64,000 bases of DNA, from positions 6,202,501-6,266,500 of the forward strand of contig CM034128.1 in assembly GCA_019914995.1 (NCBI GenBank), given 5' to 3'. The stretch is from Acanthochlamys bracteata (Eukaryota > Streptophyta > Magnoliopsida > Pandanales > Velloziaceae). Position numbers and translations under genes: made by a program. Within the stretch, counting starts at the first letter, position 1. Each line of letters starts with the position of its first letter. Positions 37,155 through 49,400 of the stretch are shown here, one piece after another. The notes beneath the pieces are model-generated. The model was not told the origin of the DNA and did no database searches. It saw only the letters and a program-made list of their open reading frames with translations.

Positions 37155-37560
37155 GCTCTGATACCAATTTATATGATTCGTGATCACACGAAACGCGAAA
37201 CTATGCTAATGCTAGATAACTAGAAACTAATGATAAAATTAGAATAAAATAACTAATTCAATTCTTCTTTCATATTATTTAATGAGAATAAGAAATTCTA
37301 TTAAATAGCTACAACTTTTTTCTTATGAATAAAATTCTAACTCTACTATAATTCTACTAAAGTTAGGACTTTAACCTAACTTGGAAACTAATGCTAGTCT
37401 TCTAATGAAACTCATGTACTACTAAATTCTAATGAGATTCAAACCCTAAACTCCTTCAATGCAACCATGCGCGTTGGTAGGACAACCCGTAGCCCATGTC
37501 CAATGCACTTGGCTCAAGTCCTCGATCTCATATCATAACAAAATCATCCAACCAAATTAT
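37155..37560 (-). mobile_element. LTR-end and primer-binding-like stretch (fossil) inside the CACTA element
   Basis: On the minus strand TGGTATCAGAGC (37166–37155), the initiator-tRNA-type primer-binding site of many plant LTR elements, follows 'gtgatcacgaatcatataaa', which looks like an LTR end. No matching second LTR was found in the element. Probably a nested, old, broken LTR retroelement. The outer limit is a guess. Confidence 0.5.
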
Positions 37561-37843
37561 ATACAAGACGTTAATAATACCAACTAGCGAAACATTTAGT
37601 CGATAAATATACTAACTGATCATTATTTATATCAGTATCTTTTACACTACCCACTGAAGTATATGTTATCGGTATATTTACCTAATTGTTATACTTTTAG
37701 TGAGAACTTCAGCCAACTATTGATTGTAACAGACTATAGTCCGTAAATTTGTTCAAATTACCGACATAATAACCTTTTCACCGGTAGATTGATAAATTAC
37801 CGACTGAATCCTTCGGTTGATAAAATCTTGTTTTGTTGTAGTG

Positions 37844-37849
37844 TAATCT
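37844..37849. repeat. TAATCT flank, right of CACTA-ended element
   Basis: Pairs with 34585–34590. Confidence 0.7.
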
Positions 37850-39149
37850 CTGCACTACACAAAATGCAGACGTTGAGAAATAAAAAAAAAACTAAACAAT
37901 TTTTCTTGACCTTTCCTATTCAAATTAAGCGAGCAAAAGAGAAGAAAAGCTAATCTTACAATTTGACCAAACCACACAAACATATATAAAAGAACAATCC
38001 ATGTTTAATTATGTTCACAAAATTGTTTCTCTATACAAAAGTTGCCGTAGAGACATCTAAGAGTATTATTTTAACACCAAATCAAGGTAGTTCACTGCAC
38101 CATGGGCAACATCCCTAAACCGCATCAAGAGAGTGTATCAACAAAAATCCTTATTTCATTTGTATATGGTACCTACACATGTTACCTAATGTGCTTAAAT
38201 ATGTACATAATATCATGCACTCTTGCATAGTATATGCTTATTTTTATATAGAGAAACTAATAAAAAAAGAACCTTAATTCTTTGTTTTTCTTAATTTTTA
38301 GCAATTTCGTGCAGTCTGAGAGTTTTTTATGAAAATTTGACTTTTCTGTGAAGATTTTGTGAACGACCATCTGGGATTAAAAGCCAAGACATTCAAATTG
38401 GTCCATGAATTATTTCAGAATTTTATGAGCAACCATTTGATATGTATTCACAGAAGAAGTTGAGATACGATGCAGACCCGAAACATGTGCGCGGTTTCTG
38501 AAACGAGTACACTTGATGGCCTTTCCGATTTTTAAATGATATGTGTGATATATGGTTGGAAACATAAGGCATTGATTTTAATTTTAAATATTTTAATTTA
38601 TTTTTCTGAAGCCAGATAGATCCCAAAATTGTGCAGATAAAATGGGTGGACAGAGAGTTCGGATTGCTTGGACTGCACCAATCTAATTTTGGAAAGAAAA
38701 ACCCTATGATTTTTAAATACCCAATCTTCGAATTTCCAAAGAGGAGGAGAGATAGTAGGAAGTGGCGGCTCATCTAGGGTTTATTTTTCTGGGGTTCTTG
38801 TTGCTGGAACGGGGAGAAAGAAGGACGAAAGCACGGAGCAAAGAAAAGAGACGGCAGTTCGCTCGTCACCACTCTTTGTTCAGGGTTTTTTTGTTCTATC
38901 TTTCATGTTTCTCTTTGTTTTGTTAGATCTGAAAACTATGAGCTAAATTTTTTCTTGTTGGGGCTATGATGTAGCACTATGATGATTTAATTCTTAATTT
39001 TATGCTATTCGAAGTTTTATAATTGTTTATTGAGTATTCATTACCGTGCTTAATGCTTTTGAATATCTGATCAATATTCAATCGATTTAAGATTCGTATT
39101 GAGACAGAGATGTGATGTATGAATTAGTCTTTGAGATTCATTACCGTGC
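37850..39149. other. Intergenic DNA with a promoter/leader-like stretch
   Basis: 38750–38960 on the plus strand looks like a plant 5' leader: it has a telo-box-like 'ctagggttt' near 38774, then purine-rich 'gggagaaagaaggacgaaag' and 'ctttgttcaggg'. No coding exon could be attached. A 116-codon minus-strand frame (38773–38423) overlaps it without family resemblance. The rest is AT-rich. Confidence 0.4.
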
Positions 39150-39690
39150 AAATTTGCTTTCCCTTTTGTCCTTTTCTATTTATTATAATTAATATTTATT
39201 TTTAATTATAGTTATTTTAATTTTTAATTTAATTTAATATTTAAAAAAATTAATATGTATTACCTTTTATTATAATAATTATATTTTTATATTTATTTAA
39301 TTTTACTTAATTTTAATTGGTAGAAAAAATAGTAAAATTATATGATCAGTTTTTTTTATATTTAAAAATTGATGTATTCTAAAGTTAAGTAATATAAAAA
39401 ACTGTCTAAAATTACATTAATAAAATTGGTTTAAAGTTATATTAGTAAAATTTAGATTAATATAAATAAAAAAGTATATTTGAATTTTTTATAAAAAATT
39501 TATTTCTATTACCCATTCAATTTATCCATCTATTCAAATATAATTAATTTATTATCTATACTATATATATCCAAATATTATAAAATTAAATAACGATAAT
39601 ATTTTATCCGTTATTTTATTATTTTTCCTTTTATTCACTTATTTTTATTTATAACTATGCATCCAAAAATACGATAACTAGCCTTAAGAA
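39150..39690. mobile_element. Partial copy of the 681-bp MITE
   Basis: Shares long AT-rich blocks with 17950–18459 in the same order: 'ttttaattggtagaaaaaat', then 'tttttNataaaaaatttatt' and 'ctattacNcatt'. The left ~170 bp is absent and the right end has diverged. Confidence 0.7.
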
Positions 39691-40327
39691 TTGGAGGAAG
39701 ATAAATTTAAGTAGGTCACTACCTTGTTCCTTTATATATCTGTATAATATGATTATGTGGATATTTTGGCTAAATTTATAATCTCTTTTTCACTATAATT
39801 TTTTATTTTATGTTTTATAATAAAGTTTTTTAAATATTTTATAAAATTTATAAAAAATTTGGAATGTATATTCCTTAGCAGAAACTTTGAGTATGTGCAA
39901 TACGTCATTGATCCTTGAAGTTTAAGCCCCAAGGGATCTGAAAAGGTGGTGATCCAGCCGCACCTTCAGGTCTCAATGTATAAATCAATTCAATTGATCG
40001 AAGTGAACGATTTAGGGCAGCGTGTTTTATTTTTAACATAAAATGAACTTAACATAATTAAAATAAAATATTATTACTATTTATTATTATTATTTTTTAT
40101 AATAAAGAAAATAAGGCTTATTTTAAAAAAGTTTCAAAAAATATATTTATTTCTAAAAAAAACTGTGAATAAATACTTCTAAATATCTCTTAGATTATAA
40201 AAGAATATTAGTACTATGCTAACCAGAAATCAATTATATCGCTCCGGTCTGAAACCTAGTTCTTCGTTTCTTCTCCGTCTTCAATCTTGGGTGAAACTGA
40301 AACGAAATTGAAAGAAAGGAATCCGAT
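39691..40327. promoter_or_regulatory. POT1 upstream region and start of leader
   Basis: AT-rich up to about 40215, then a change to C/T-rich leader sequence ('gttcttcgtttcttctccgt'), typical of a plant 5' UTR start. No confident TATA box chosen. Confidence 0.45.
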
Positions 40328-40345
40328 ATGTTCGAAATTCACTAG
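40328..40345 (+). promoter_or_regulatory. Five-codon upstream ORF in the POT1 leader
   Basis: ATG TTC GAA ATT CAC TAG (Met-Phe-Glu-Ile-His) ends 38 nt before the POT1 start. It would dampen translation if transcription starts upstream of it. 'ttttattctagcag' just before the start codon could instead be a leader-intron acceptor, which would remove it. Confidence 0.5.
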
Positions 40346-40350
40346 GGTTT
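40343..40350 (+). promoter_or_regulatory. Telo-box-like motif TAGGGTTT
   Basis: One permuted plant telomere repeat (AAACCCTA on the other strand), common near the starts of plant housekeeping and cell-cycle genes and bound by TRB/telobox factors. Here it lies in the leader of a telomere-protein gene. Confidence 0.55.
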
Positions 40351-40383
40351 GGTTTTATTCTAGCAGGCAATCTGATTCCAGAG

Positions 40384-40498
40384 ATGGCAGAGTACGTTTA
40401 CCTCCCATTGGAAGACGCACGGAAGTCAGTCGGCATGAAAGTGAATGTTTTCGGATTAGTCATCGAGCACCGCTCCGGCAAGCGCACCAAAGGATCCG
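40384..40498 (+). CDS. POT1: POT1 exon 1
   Basis: Residues 1–38 plus 1 nt: MAEYVYLPLEDARKSVGMKV and VFGLVIEHRSGKRTKGS. The donor is G|GTCCGT, weaker than consensus. Low-complexity TTC/T runs follow at once. Confidence 0.88.
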
Positions 40499-43400
40499 GT
40501 CCGTTTCTCAGTTCTTCTTCTTCTTTTTTCTTCTTTTTTTTCTTGTATTTTTTCTCGTTCCCCTTGAATTCTTAATTAATGCATTTACTTTGCTTGGTTT
40601 ATGTTCCTTTCCTTTCTTCATTGCTTGATATTTTTTCCAGCTTTTAATGGGTTTTTAGGTTGATATGTATGGGCTTTTTTCCGGAAGTACTGATTGGTGA
40701 TAATGACTAAATTTAAATTTGAATTCCGTGGCTGAAAATTTAGTGTAGACTGAGAGAAAACTTTTTTGTGATGAATTTTGAAACTTAAGTTTTCAATAGG
40801 TTTATTTTGAATTATATAAACTGTGCTCTAGCTATATAATGCCTAAACTTATTTTGACTTCTATTTATTCTATTTCTTTCTACCATTACTTGGTTGATCT
40901 TAACTATTTTTTTTTTCTGGGTTGTTGATAAGATGCTGGTATTAACTATGTTTGTCAGAGACTTTTTGACTTGTGAGCAGCTGATCCCTATCCGTACTCT
41001 CATTAACTATGTTGATAAGCAGTTTATGGGACGTGCGTAGACAAACTAGTTCAATACAATCCTATATCAACGTGAATCACCTCTTAACGCCCCTCTGGTC
41101 TTCCTGTTATCTTCTCATTCATCTAGGCTGATTGCCCGTGTCAGACACAAATCATGAATTGTGTGGTACTGGCACGGGGGATTGTGCCATTTTAACTTGG
41201 GTACTCCTTGGAAAATGGTGAGTTCAAGTAGCTCAGCTCGTAAATGTATGAGCAAGTCCCCTTTTTGCAATCTTATGGTGATGCATCATTGCAAACCACT
41301 TCATTTTCTAGAAACAAAGAGATAGGAATGTTGATGTTCCGATTTGTGTAGTATGGCAGGATGAGCTATAGAAGTTTTATGTATTGAAAAATTTGATGAC
41401 TTTGGTAGTGTGCTGCTTGAAGTGAATTAAATAAATGAAGATAAAACAAGATGAGAGAAGCATGGGGAACCTTCATTTGACATTTCTTTGTCTTCTGAAT
41501 TAAAACTTCAACCTTGTTACGAAACTAGATGCTAATAAACATTAGAATGAGTAATACAAAGATTTAAGTCTATCGACTGGTAGGTTATTAGATTAGACAA
41601 GAAAGTATGATTATGCTTTGACAAAATCCACATTCTAAAGAGTTGTGACCTTTATCTAAGCAATAAACAAGTCAAGTCTTACCCCTCAATGGATCAAACC
41701 CCCTAATGGTGGTTATGGTTAATATATGTTATAATAGATGGTTAAATGTACATTTGTATATAATGGAAAATTTGATGTTGAAACTTCACAGAATCTGCAT
41801 CTCTCATGCAAACATCTAGTAGGAGACTTTGTTGCAAACATCTAGGACCGTAAAACATGATTGTGATTGTCATCCATTTCAAGAATTATTATATAAAAAA
41901 ATGAACCTAAGAGCAGAGAATATTGACTTGTAAGTGCTTTTTGAATTTTTGATTGTCTATTCCTTTGAGAAGGTACACTTTCCAATTTTAAGAGAGGTCT
42001 CTATTCCAGTTCTTACTGCATTTGCTTGTGAGATTTTTTTCCCCTGTTGCCTTTGTAAGTGTTTTCTTATTTTGTTGGCAATGATGAAGAAAAGGCCGGA
42101 CATACCACTACCCTGATATTTGAATTTCGGTTGGCAGTACGATGGTGACTCGAATTGTAAGGTTCTGCCTGAGCCAATTGGATATCCTGTTTCTTCTATT
42201 AATTTTCTAATTTTCTACTTTTGCTGTAGATCCAGTATAATGATTCTTGTTATGGTGAAATTTTGTTCATCATCTTCTATAATTATGCTAAAAAAGATAT
42301 TTTTGTTCAAGATGTTGTGAAAAGTCCATTGCTTGTAAACTTTGATGGTGTTGTCTTATTCTAGCTAATGCTATTTTGATGACCAATAGGAGAATATGAT
42401 CAGCGATTTTATCTAATGTATTTCTCTCCAATTATGACCATAGGGAGCTCTCTACGTAGCATGGAAGTAGGAGCTGGAATAGTATAAATTGCAAAACCTT
42501 TTGTGCTATCTTCCTAGATGATAGTATTTAGATGTTTGGAACGAAGTGCTTTATGGTTTCTTCTATAGGAACTCATAAGTCCTATGCAATTTATATATCT
42601 AAACGTTTTGATGTTTCTTGATCTTTTCCTAGAGGCTAGTTCCTTAATGTTTCATACTCTTTGAAATGATTAGCACTTTTGTATTTATCCTTTCCGGAAG
42701 GTCTAAATACATTGCTGAAAAGATTGTATCCTTAAATCTGTTCCCTTAACTATAAAATTAATAATGGTGTAAGGAAGAGAAATACCATCCTCCAACACAA
42801 GGTCAACCTGGGTGGTTTAAAATATTAGCATGATTGTTAGAATTCCTTTGAAACATAGCTTGAGAAGAGGGGGGAGGGGAGCAGCCAATGAGTTGAGTGC
42901 TATCATTAACTTTTTTTTTTTTTTTCAATTTTAGGGAAAACAATTGAATGTTTTGCTGTTATAAATTGCACAGAGAGATTATTAGCGAAATTTGAGTAAA
43001 TCAAGCAATCAATCCAGAGGAGCCACAGAACTTCACCGTAGTTCAGCAACCCCAATCTACATTCATGACATCTTGAAAACTCACTAGAGAATTTATCATA
43101 AAAGTCAATAATTTTTTTTTTCAATTTTAGGTAAAACAATTGAATGTCTTGCTGTTATAAATTGCACAGAAAGATTGTTAGCGAAATTTGAGCAAATCAA
43201 GCAATCAATCCAGAGGAGCCACAGAACTTCACCGTAGTTCAGCAACCCCAATCTACATTCATGACATCTTGAAAACTCACTAAAGAATTTACACTAACTT
43301 TCATGAAGTTACAAATCGAGGCTTGATGTTGCACCCAAACACTTTCGTCTCAACTAGGGTTTCCTTAGTAGGCAAACTTTAAGCTAGCCTCTCAGACTTT

Positions 43401-46400
43401 ACCCAAGTCATCTAGGCTAAACCAGGACTAAACCTAACCTAAAACCTCATACAGTCCAACCCCAAGAACATTTTACAACAAAATGTAGATTCTAAACACT
43501 TTATATATAGTGATTTTTATGGCTATCTGTTGGGCCTCCAAGTTAGATTAGGGCCATGTTTGAGGCTGCGTTTCCAAACCCACCCCTTTTTTTCTCCCTC
43601 AATTTTTTTTAAAGTGCTTTAGAAATTTTTTTGAATTTAAAAGTTAGGTGAATTGTACGCTGTAAATCATTATATATATAAATTTTTTAAAATAAGAAAA
43701 AAAGGCAAGCTCCCATTCTGAAAAAATTAAAAAGTTCTTTTTCTCCAAAAGCACTACTTTTTGAGCAACTCCGAACATACCCTTACGTCGAGCAAGTAGC
43801 GTTAAGGGCCGAGTGGAGCCCGAGCAAAAGACGGGTTAAGTAAGTGGGTTAGGGCTGAGTTGGTAGCAGAGATGTATAGGGATGGTGTTCAAGTGAAAAA
43901 AGATGGGCTAACTTCGTAGATGAGCTAGCTACTCGCCTTATGCGGGCTAAAGTAGGCCATGATATGGTGGATTTAACAACTCAAGTCTCTTAGTAGTCCC
44001 ACATTGACTGAATATTATAAATGGCATATGTTTATATGTGGGAGATACTATTCTATAAGTGATTGGCCAATTATTTTAATATAGGAACTCGATCTTACTT
44101 GTGGTATCAGAGCTCGGTGAGACCATCCGACGTGTTGTTAGAAGGAGATTGTTAGGTCTTTAAGTTAGGCTAAGCCCGTGCTAGTTAGATGGGTTAGATT
44201 CGAGTTAGGAGCAGAGTAGTTTGGGGATGGCGTTCAAAGAAAAAGTGGGCTAGCTAACTCTGTAAGTGGGACAACAACTGTTTTGGCTGGCCAAGTGAGT
44301 TATAGTTTGGTAGGCTTAACAATCTATGTTTTTTAATAGTCCTTCATTGACCGAGTGTTGGAAAGGCATGCGCTTATATGTGGGAAAATGTTGACACCTA
44401 AACGGTGTCAAATTATTTTAGTATGGGAATCCGATCGTACACTTACTATTCCCAAATTTTAGCGCACTAATCGCTCTCTATTAAAATATAAAAATCTAAT
44501 AGAATACAAAAGAGAAGATCAACAAATAAATCTAAAAATTGTATATTGTTCGTAGAAGAAGAAACTTCATGAATGTTCTGATTACTTTTTGTTCTCTTTG
44601 TCAAATTGTATATTACTCTCTAGTTGATTTCTCTTCTCTAATTGATGCTACTTATAGCTCTTGAGTTTTCTTTTGATTCTAACTTTGATCTGCATCACTG
44701 AATTGGTTTGATTAAACGGTGTAATGAATCTGACACAATTTTAGAATTTCCAAATAATGGACTATTTCAGATATTATTTTCTTCTTTACTGAGCTGTTTC
44801 TTATGAAAATTTTTATTATTCTAGAAGAATTCTAATATGTAAATAACTCCTTCGTGTTCTAATATGATTTGAACTCCTGAATTTGGTATCAACCATCGCA
44901 ATCACACACAATCAATAATTGGAAAACAATCAGCAACACAATGCTTCTTCGCTTATTGTTGTTAAAATCACCTAATCACTTATCAAATAAAGGCAAATGC
45001 ATTCAAATCATAACTATAATATCATCAAAATCACTTAGACACATCAATAACCTCTCCTTTTTGATGATGACCAAAAAATTTAAGAATTATTAGTTTATCA
45101 CTTGATGAGTCTAGCTAGATACTAATCATTATTTATTAATGCAATTTCAACTCCCCGTGAACTTATTAGCAATTTCTATCCCTTTGTCCAAGCATAGGCT
45201 TTTGCAGCATTCTCCCCTTCTGTTTACACCTATAACTAATAAATCCATATTTTTTGTCCTTTTTTTTCATCATAAAAAGAGTAACAGGAAAAGCATAAAG
45301 ATGGAGCAATTGTTATATCAACAAGCATACCAATTGTTGTGTCAATTACAACACATAATATGTATTAATAGTGAAGCTTGCATAACGCAACATATTAATG
45401 ACATGCATGACTACATTATCAAATCCACTAGTACGTAATGCTGGTCGTATTGTCTTAGGAGATCGAAGCTTGAATATTGAATGTTTAAACTGTCATTCTC
45501 GAGATAACATTATTTGCTAACTCTTTTATATGTTGTGTAATTTATCGAAATGCTATTAGGGTAAGGCCATGTTTTAGTTACATCACGAATTTTCAAACAC
45601 TGGTTGAATAATTTTTGCATGGCAACTAAAAACTTTGTTTTATTGTTTGGAATGACGTAATATTGAGTTAAATAGCATACACACAAAGCAGGTACCAAGT
45701 GCTTTTGCGTCTTGCATAGTATGGCAATTGCTGCCATATAACATGGAGGAGTTTATTTTGAGTTGTCCTTTATTGTCTTAGTAGAAGCTAGGGTCACATT
45801 AGTGATAACATCGACTTACTATGTCGATGGTTGTAGCTTCACATTGCTAGATTGAGGGAGGATGCCAAGATGTTAAGTCAATAGTTCTTAGCGGCAGCAT
45901 ATAGTATGGTTCTTACCTGTAAGTTAAATGCTTCTGATGTAATGTGTTGATGCAGTATGCTATACACGCCAAGCAACTAATCCCTAACTGTGTTAGTCAA
46001 GAGGCCAGTAAGCCATGCTAAGTTGTACAATAATGTACCGTTCAGGAGATCATTCTACATTATTAGCAGCAACGATTGGAAGTTGTTCTTTTCTTTTCTT
46101 CTCAAACTTTTACGTATGAGCCTTCGAGAAACTAACTAAAACAGCTTGGGAGTCGCTTAAAAGATGATGTGAACACCCTGTGAGTTAAGAAGATGAACTA
46201 AGCAAGTTACTAGATGTTAATTAAATGCTTCAATAATATGCTTTTTTACTACTGATTTTGTACATGATAGGTTCTCTGATAGTTCAAGCCAGTCACTCAG
46301 GTAAGTAACACATGTTGACATGTTATATAGGTCTTTGCTGGGAGCCCAGGACAAATAGCTGCATATCTTATGAAAAATTCAGTCTATGGAACTTTTATCC

Positions 46401-49400
46401 TCTTAATCTTGTACATCTCGTACTTTGTTCTTATCACACTCCGCTCCCCGACCGTGACAGGCACTGATCCAAACCAAATCCAGGTCATATCCGAACTCGG
46501 CTCAGCCAGTAAGCCTTAACTAAAACACCACTTCTACTCTACACGTGTCGAAAATTTTAAAAATTTTCGACAGAACGTCCCCTAAAAACTTGAGGGAAAA
46601 AACTTAAACGATTTACACAATAGCAATAACTAATCACCATTAGAACACCCAGTAATAATGATAGACATTCATCTTTAATTAGGTAAATATAACACTAGTT
46701 GTCTCCAAGGCAAACACATTGAACACCATACCATAACACTTAATTATATAACTTATTACATATACAATCTCTCGAAGTTACAAAACCAATTATGTAAAAA
46801 GAAATAAACATGCAGACTACCCTTAACTCACTGATTGGCTAGCGTCACACTAATAGCTTCACTCAACTCATCTTTATCATATCTGGGAGATGCCAAAGAA
46901 AAAGAAAGAATGAGCCTAATCTCAGTGAGGTGAAATAGCAGATTCCTAATGTATTACTTAATTTTTGCTTCCTATCTTTCTATATGTACAAAAATGTATG
47001 GATTGGACGAGAATCATTCCTACTAAGTTCTGAATTGTCCTATACGACAGGTTCGGCTATATGCAATGCATATGCATCAAACAAACATCGTACGACCGAA
47101 ACCAAGTTAATATGCTTTATGTATTATATAAATGCATTACTAAACATCTCATGGAATATGTATATTGAAACAAGTAACGAACAATACTAAATCATAAATA
47201 CATAGTCAAATACCACATATTAAATCGTAACATTAGCAAATAAATAACGATATATAAATAATTTAATATATAATAAAATAATGATTGTCATATAAAAAAC
47301 TAATCAATAAGTCAATCAAGTTTTCATAACAAATCAGCATTCAATACCAATTAATAATTCACAACAATCACACCAGTTAGGGAGTCAGGATAAATACTAA
47401 GGATCGAGCGAGACCGCGTTTCCAACTCGTCTATATATTCATATAATCTAACTCGATTACTGTGGTTTTGCCCCGACGCACATGGGCCCACCTAATCTAC
47501 AAACGAAAGAAAGGAGAGATGAGATTCTGAACTCAGCTCTTGATTGTCGTATGCCGTAATGCAGCGAGCATCTAAGCATTTCAAAATCCACAATTACATC
47601 AATAAATAATTTAGTTAAAACTCATAAAAATCATCAAACATTCATTAGCATCTCAAATGAAAGCATAATAACATCGTATCAAGTTGTTCACAATTCATAT
47701 ATATAAAACCTATAAATTTCATTATACATCAATTCACCAATTAGACGAAAACATAATATAAGCTTATCAAATCATTCTTAATCATATACATAATATTTAT
47801 CTTTCAAATTCCCAAATAAGGTTCAAATTATACATAACCGCATAATAATAATCAAAATTGCTGTTCATGCTGTCATAATACTTATCATCCTTCAAGAAAA
47901 TATGCATCACATACAATTATGCATAATGAGGGATAAATCATATATGCAGTGAAATGGTAAGATATGCCGGAGGGTCAAAGTCGGATGTTACATGTGTCCA
48001 AAATCTAACTTTAGTTTAGAAAGAAAGTGGCACGGTAACCCTCACCTATTGTCAATGCTTCTTTCCGGATCCACAACTAACTCCAAGCCGAACTATTCAC
48101 CTAGCACACTCGATCGTTTTACATGTACGAGTACAGCTACCTTGCATATGCATGCCTCATAGCTAACTTTAGTAATACTATTACTTTCACTAACCTACGA
48201 TTAAACGATTCGAACATATACGATTTAAGGTGAAATTTAGTAATACTACTATGACATTCACTTTGATGCGCCATAATTCAAGAAATAGTACATTTGCCTA
48301 ATGCTAAGACGCATTCAAAATCAAGATTAATCGTTAACCATTGAATCTTCGTAAATCAACTATAAAACTAAACTAGCTAAAAGCAAGACTTTACGGAAGC
48401 TTATCGAACCAAAGAGATAAACCACGTTTAAAATGGCGTCATAATTCAACGAAGAGTTTGCCGATTATTAATCCGAACAACACCTGGGGTAAGATGGATT
48501 ACACAAAGCTTAAAGACAAGTTTGAAAAGTACAAAACATATATCACAAAATACCTCGGATTTGCGACCCATCGGCTTGTCGGATTCGGTGAACTTTCTGG
48601 CCAGTTAGGAAAGTAACGGCAAAAATACCAATTGAGTCAGCAGAGCTTACCAGAAAAACGGCGAAGCCAGAATGGCCGGCGGTGGCCGGAATTGGCCGAT
48701 TGACTGCAAGCCGCGGTGATCTAGCTCATCCCTTCGTTGATAATTACTAAAATGAGAAAGAGGAGAGCTAAAGAGGCTAAGAAGAAGGATTATAACAGGT
48801 CAGCGACAATAGAACGTCGGTGAATTGATGGACAACCAAATTAGGTCTTTTGCTCGGCGGTGAATAAAGCTCGATCCAATGAAATTGAAGCAAGTAGAGC
48901 ATGAGGAGGTTGAGGAGATGATCACCGGAGGAAGAAATAAGAAAAATCAGCGTTGTAGGAAACGATCACCTGCCGAAGAAGGGGGAGCGAATGGGGCTGG
49001 CGGGAGGAGAATGAAGCGAAAGAAAACAAAAAGAAGGAAGAGAATTCTAGAAGAAGGAAGAAAGAAGGGGAAGGAAAATATTGAGGTTAGGCCCATTGAA
49101 TTTAGGTATGGCTAGTTAGGGTCCCTGCAGCCCTAACCAAAAGTTGGGTATTACAGTTCTCATTTTGTATAGCATGTAATAGAAAATCAGCTTTTTATTA
49201 CTTTGGAATTTTTTGTTTCTTATTTAATAGTCTCGTGGGTTGACAGATTATGTTTCAACATTGAAGATAGTGGACCAGTCATACCAAGCTTCTGGGTTTT
49301 TGGTCAACTTTTTTGCGGAGAATGCAGTGAAGCTACCCCATGTTAGGTCAACTGGAGATATTGTTAGTCTTCATCGTGTTATGGTATTACTCTGTTTACA

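Larger units (their letters stand above)
34591..37843. mobile_element. CACTA-ended composite element, 3.25 kb
   Basis: Left end CACTACTACAAATATGG; right end in reverse complement CACTACAACAAAACAAG, the usual termini of En/Spm (CACTA) elements. Subterminal 'accgactgaat', 'gttgataaa' and 'agtcggcaac' type motifs lie inside both ends. No transposase was recognised, so it is non-autonomous. It carries minus-strand coding-like pieces, including a DUF2828-like fragment, and an LTR/PBS-like stretch near 37155–37560. The flanking repeat TAATCT is 6 bp rather than the 3 bp normal for the family. Confidence 0.8.

Noticed and set aside
40287-40628. 113-codon plus-strand frame over POT1 exon 1
   Set aside because: Alternative frame starting at a TTG and running into the poly-T intron start; the POT1 frame is supported by homology and splicing phase.
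44950-45440. Possible Ty1/copia remnant in POT1 intron 1
   Set aside because: Only vague similarity to leader sequence; no protein motif, LTR or primer site.
48879-49115. 78-codon Lys/Arg-rich frame near the end of the 2.7-kb LTR-like element
   Set aside because: Purine-rich low-complexity DNA inside a repeat; composition alone explains the frame.
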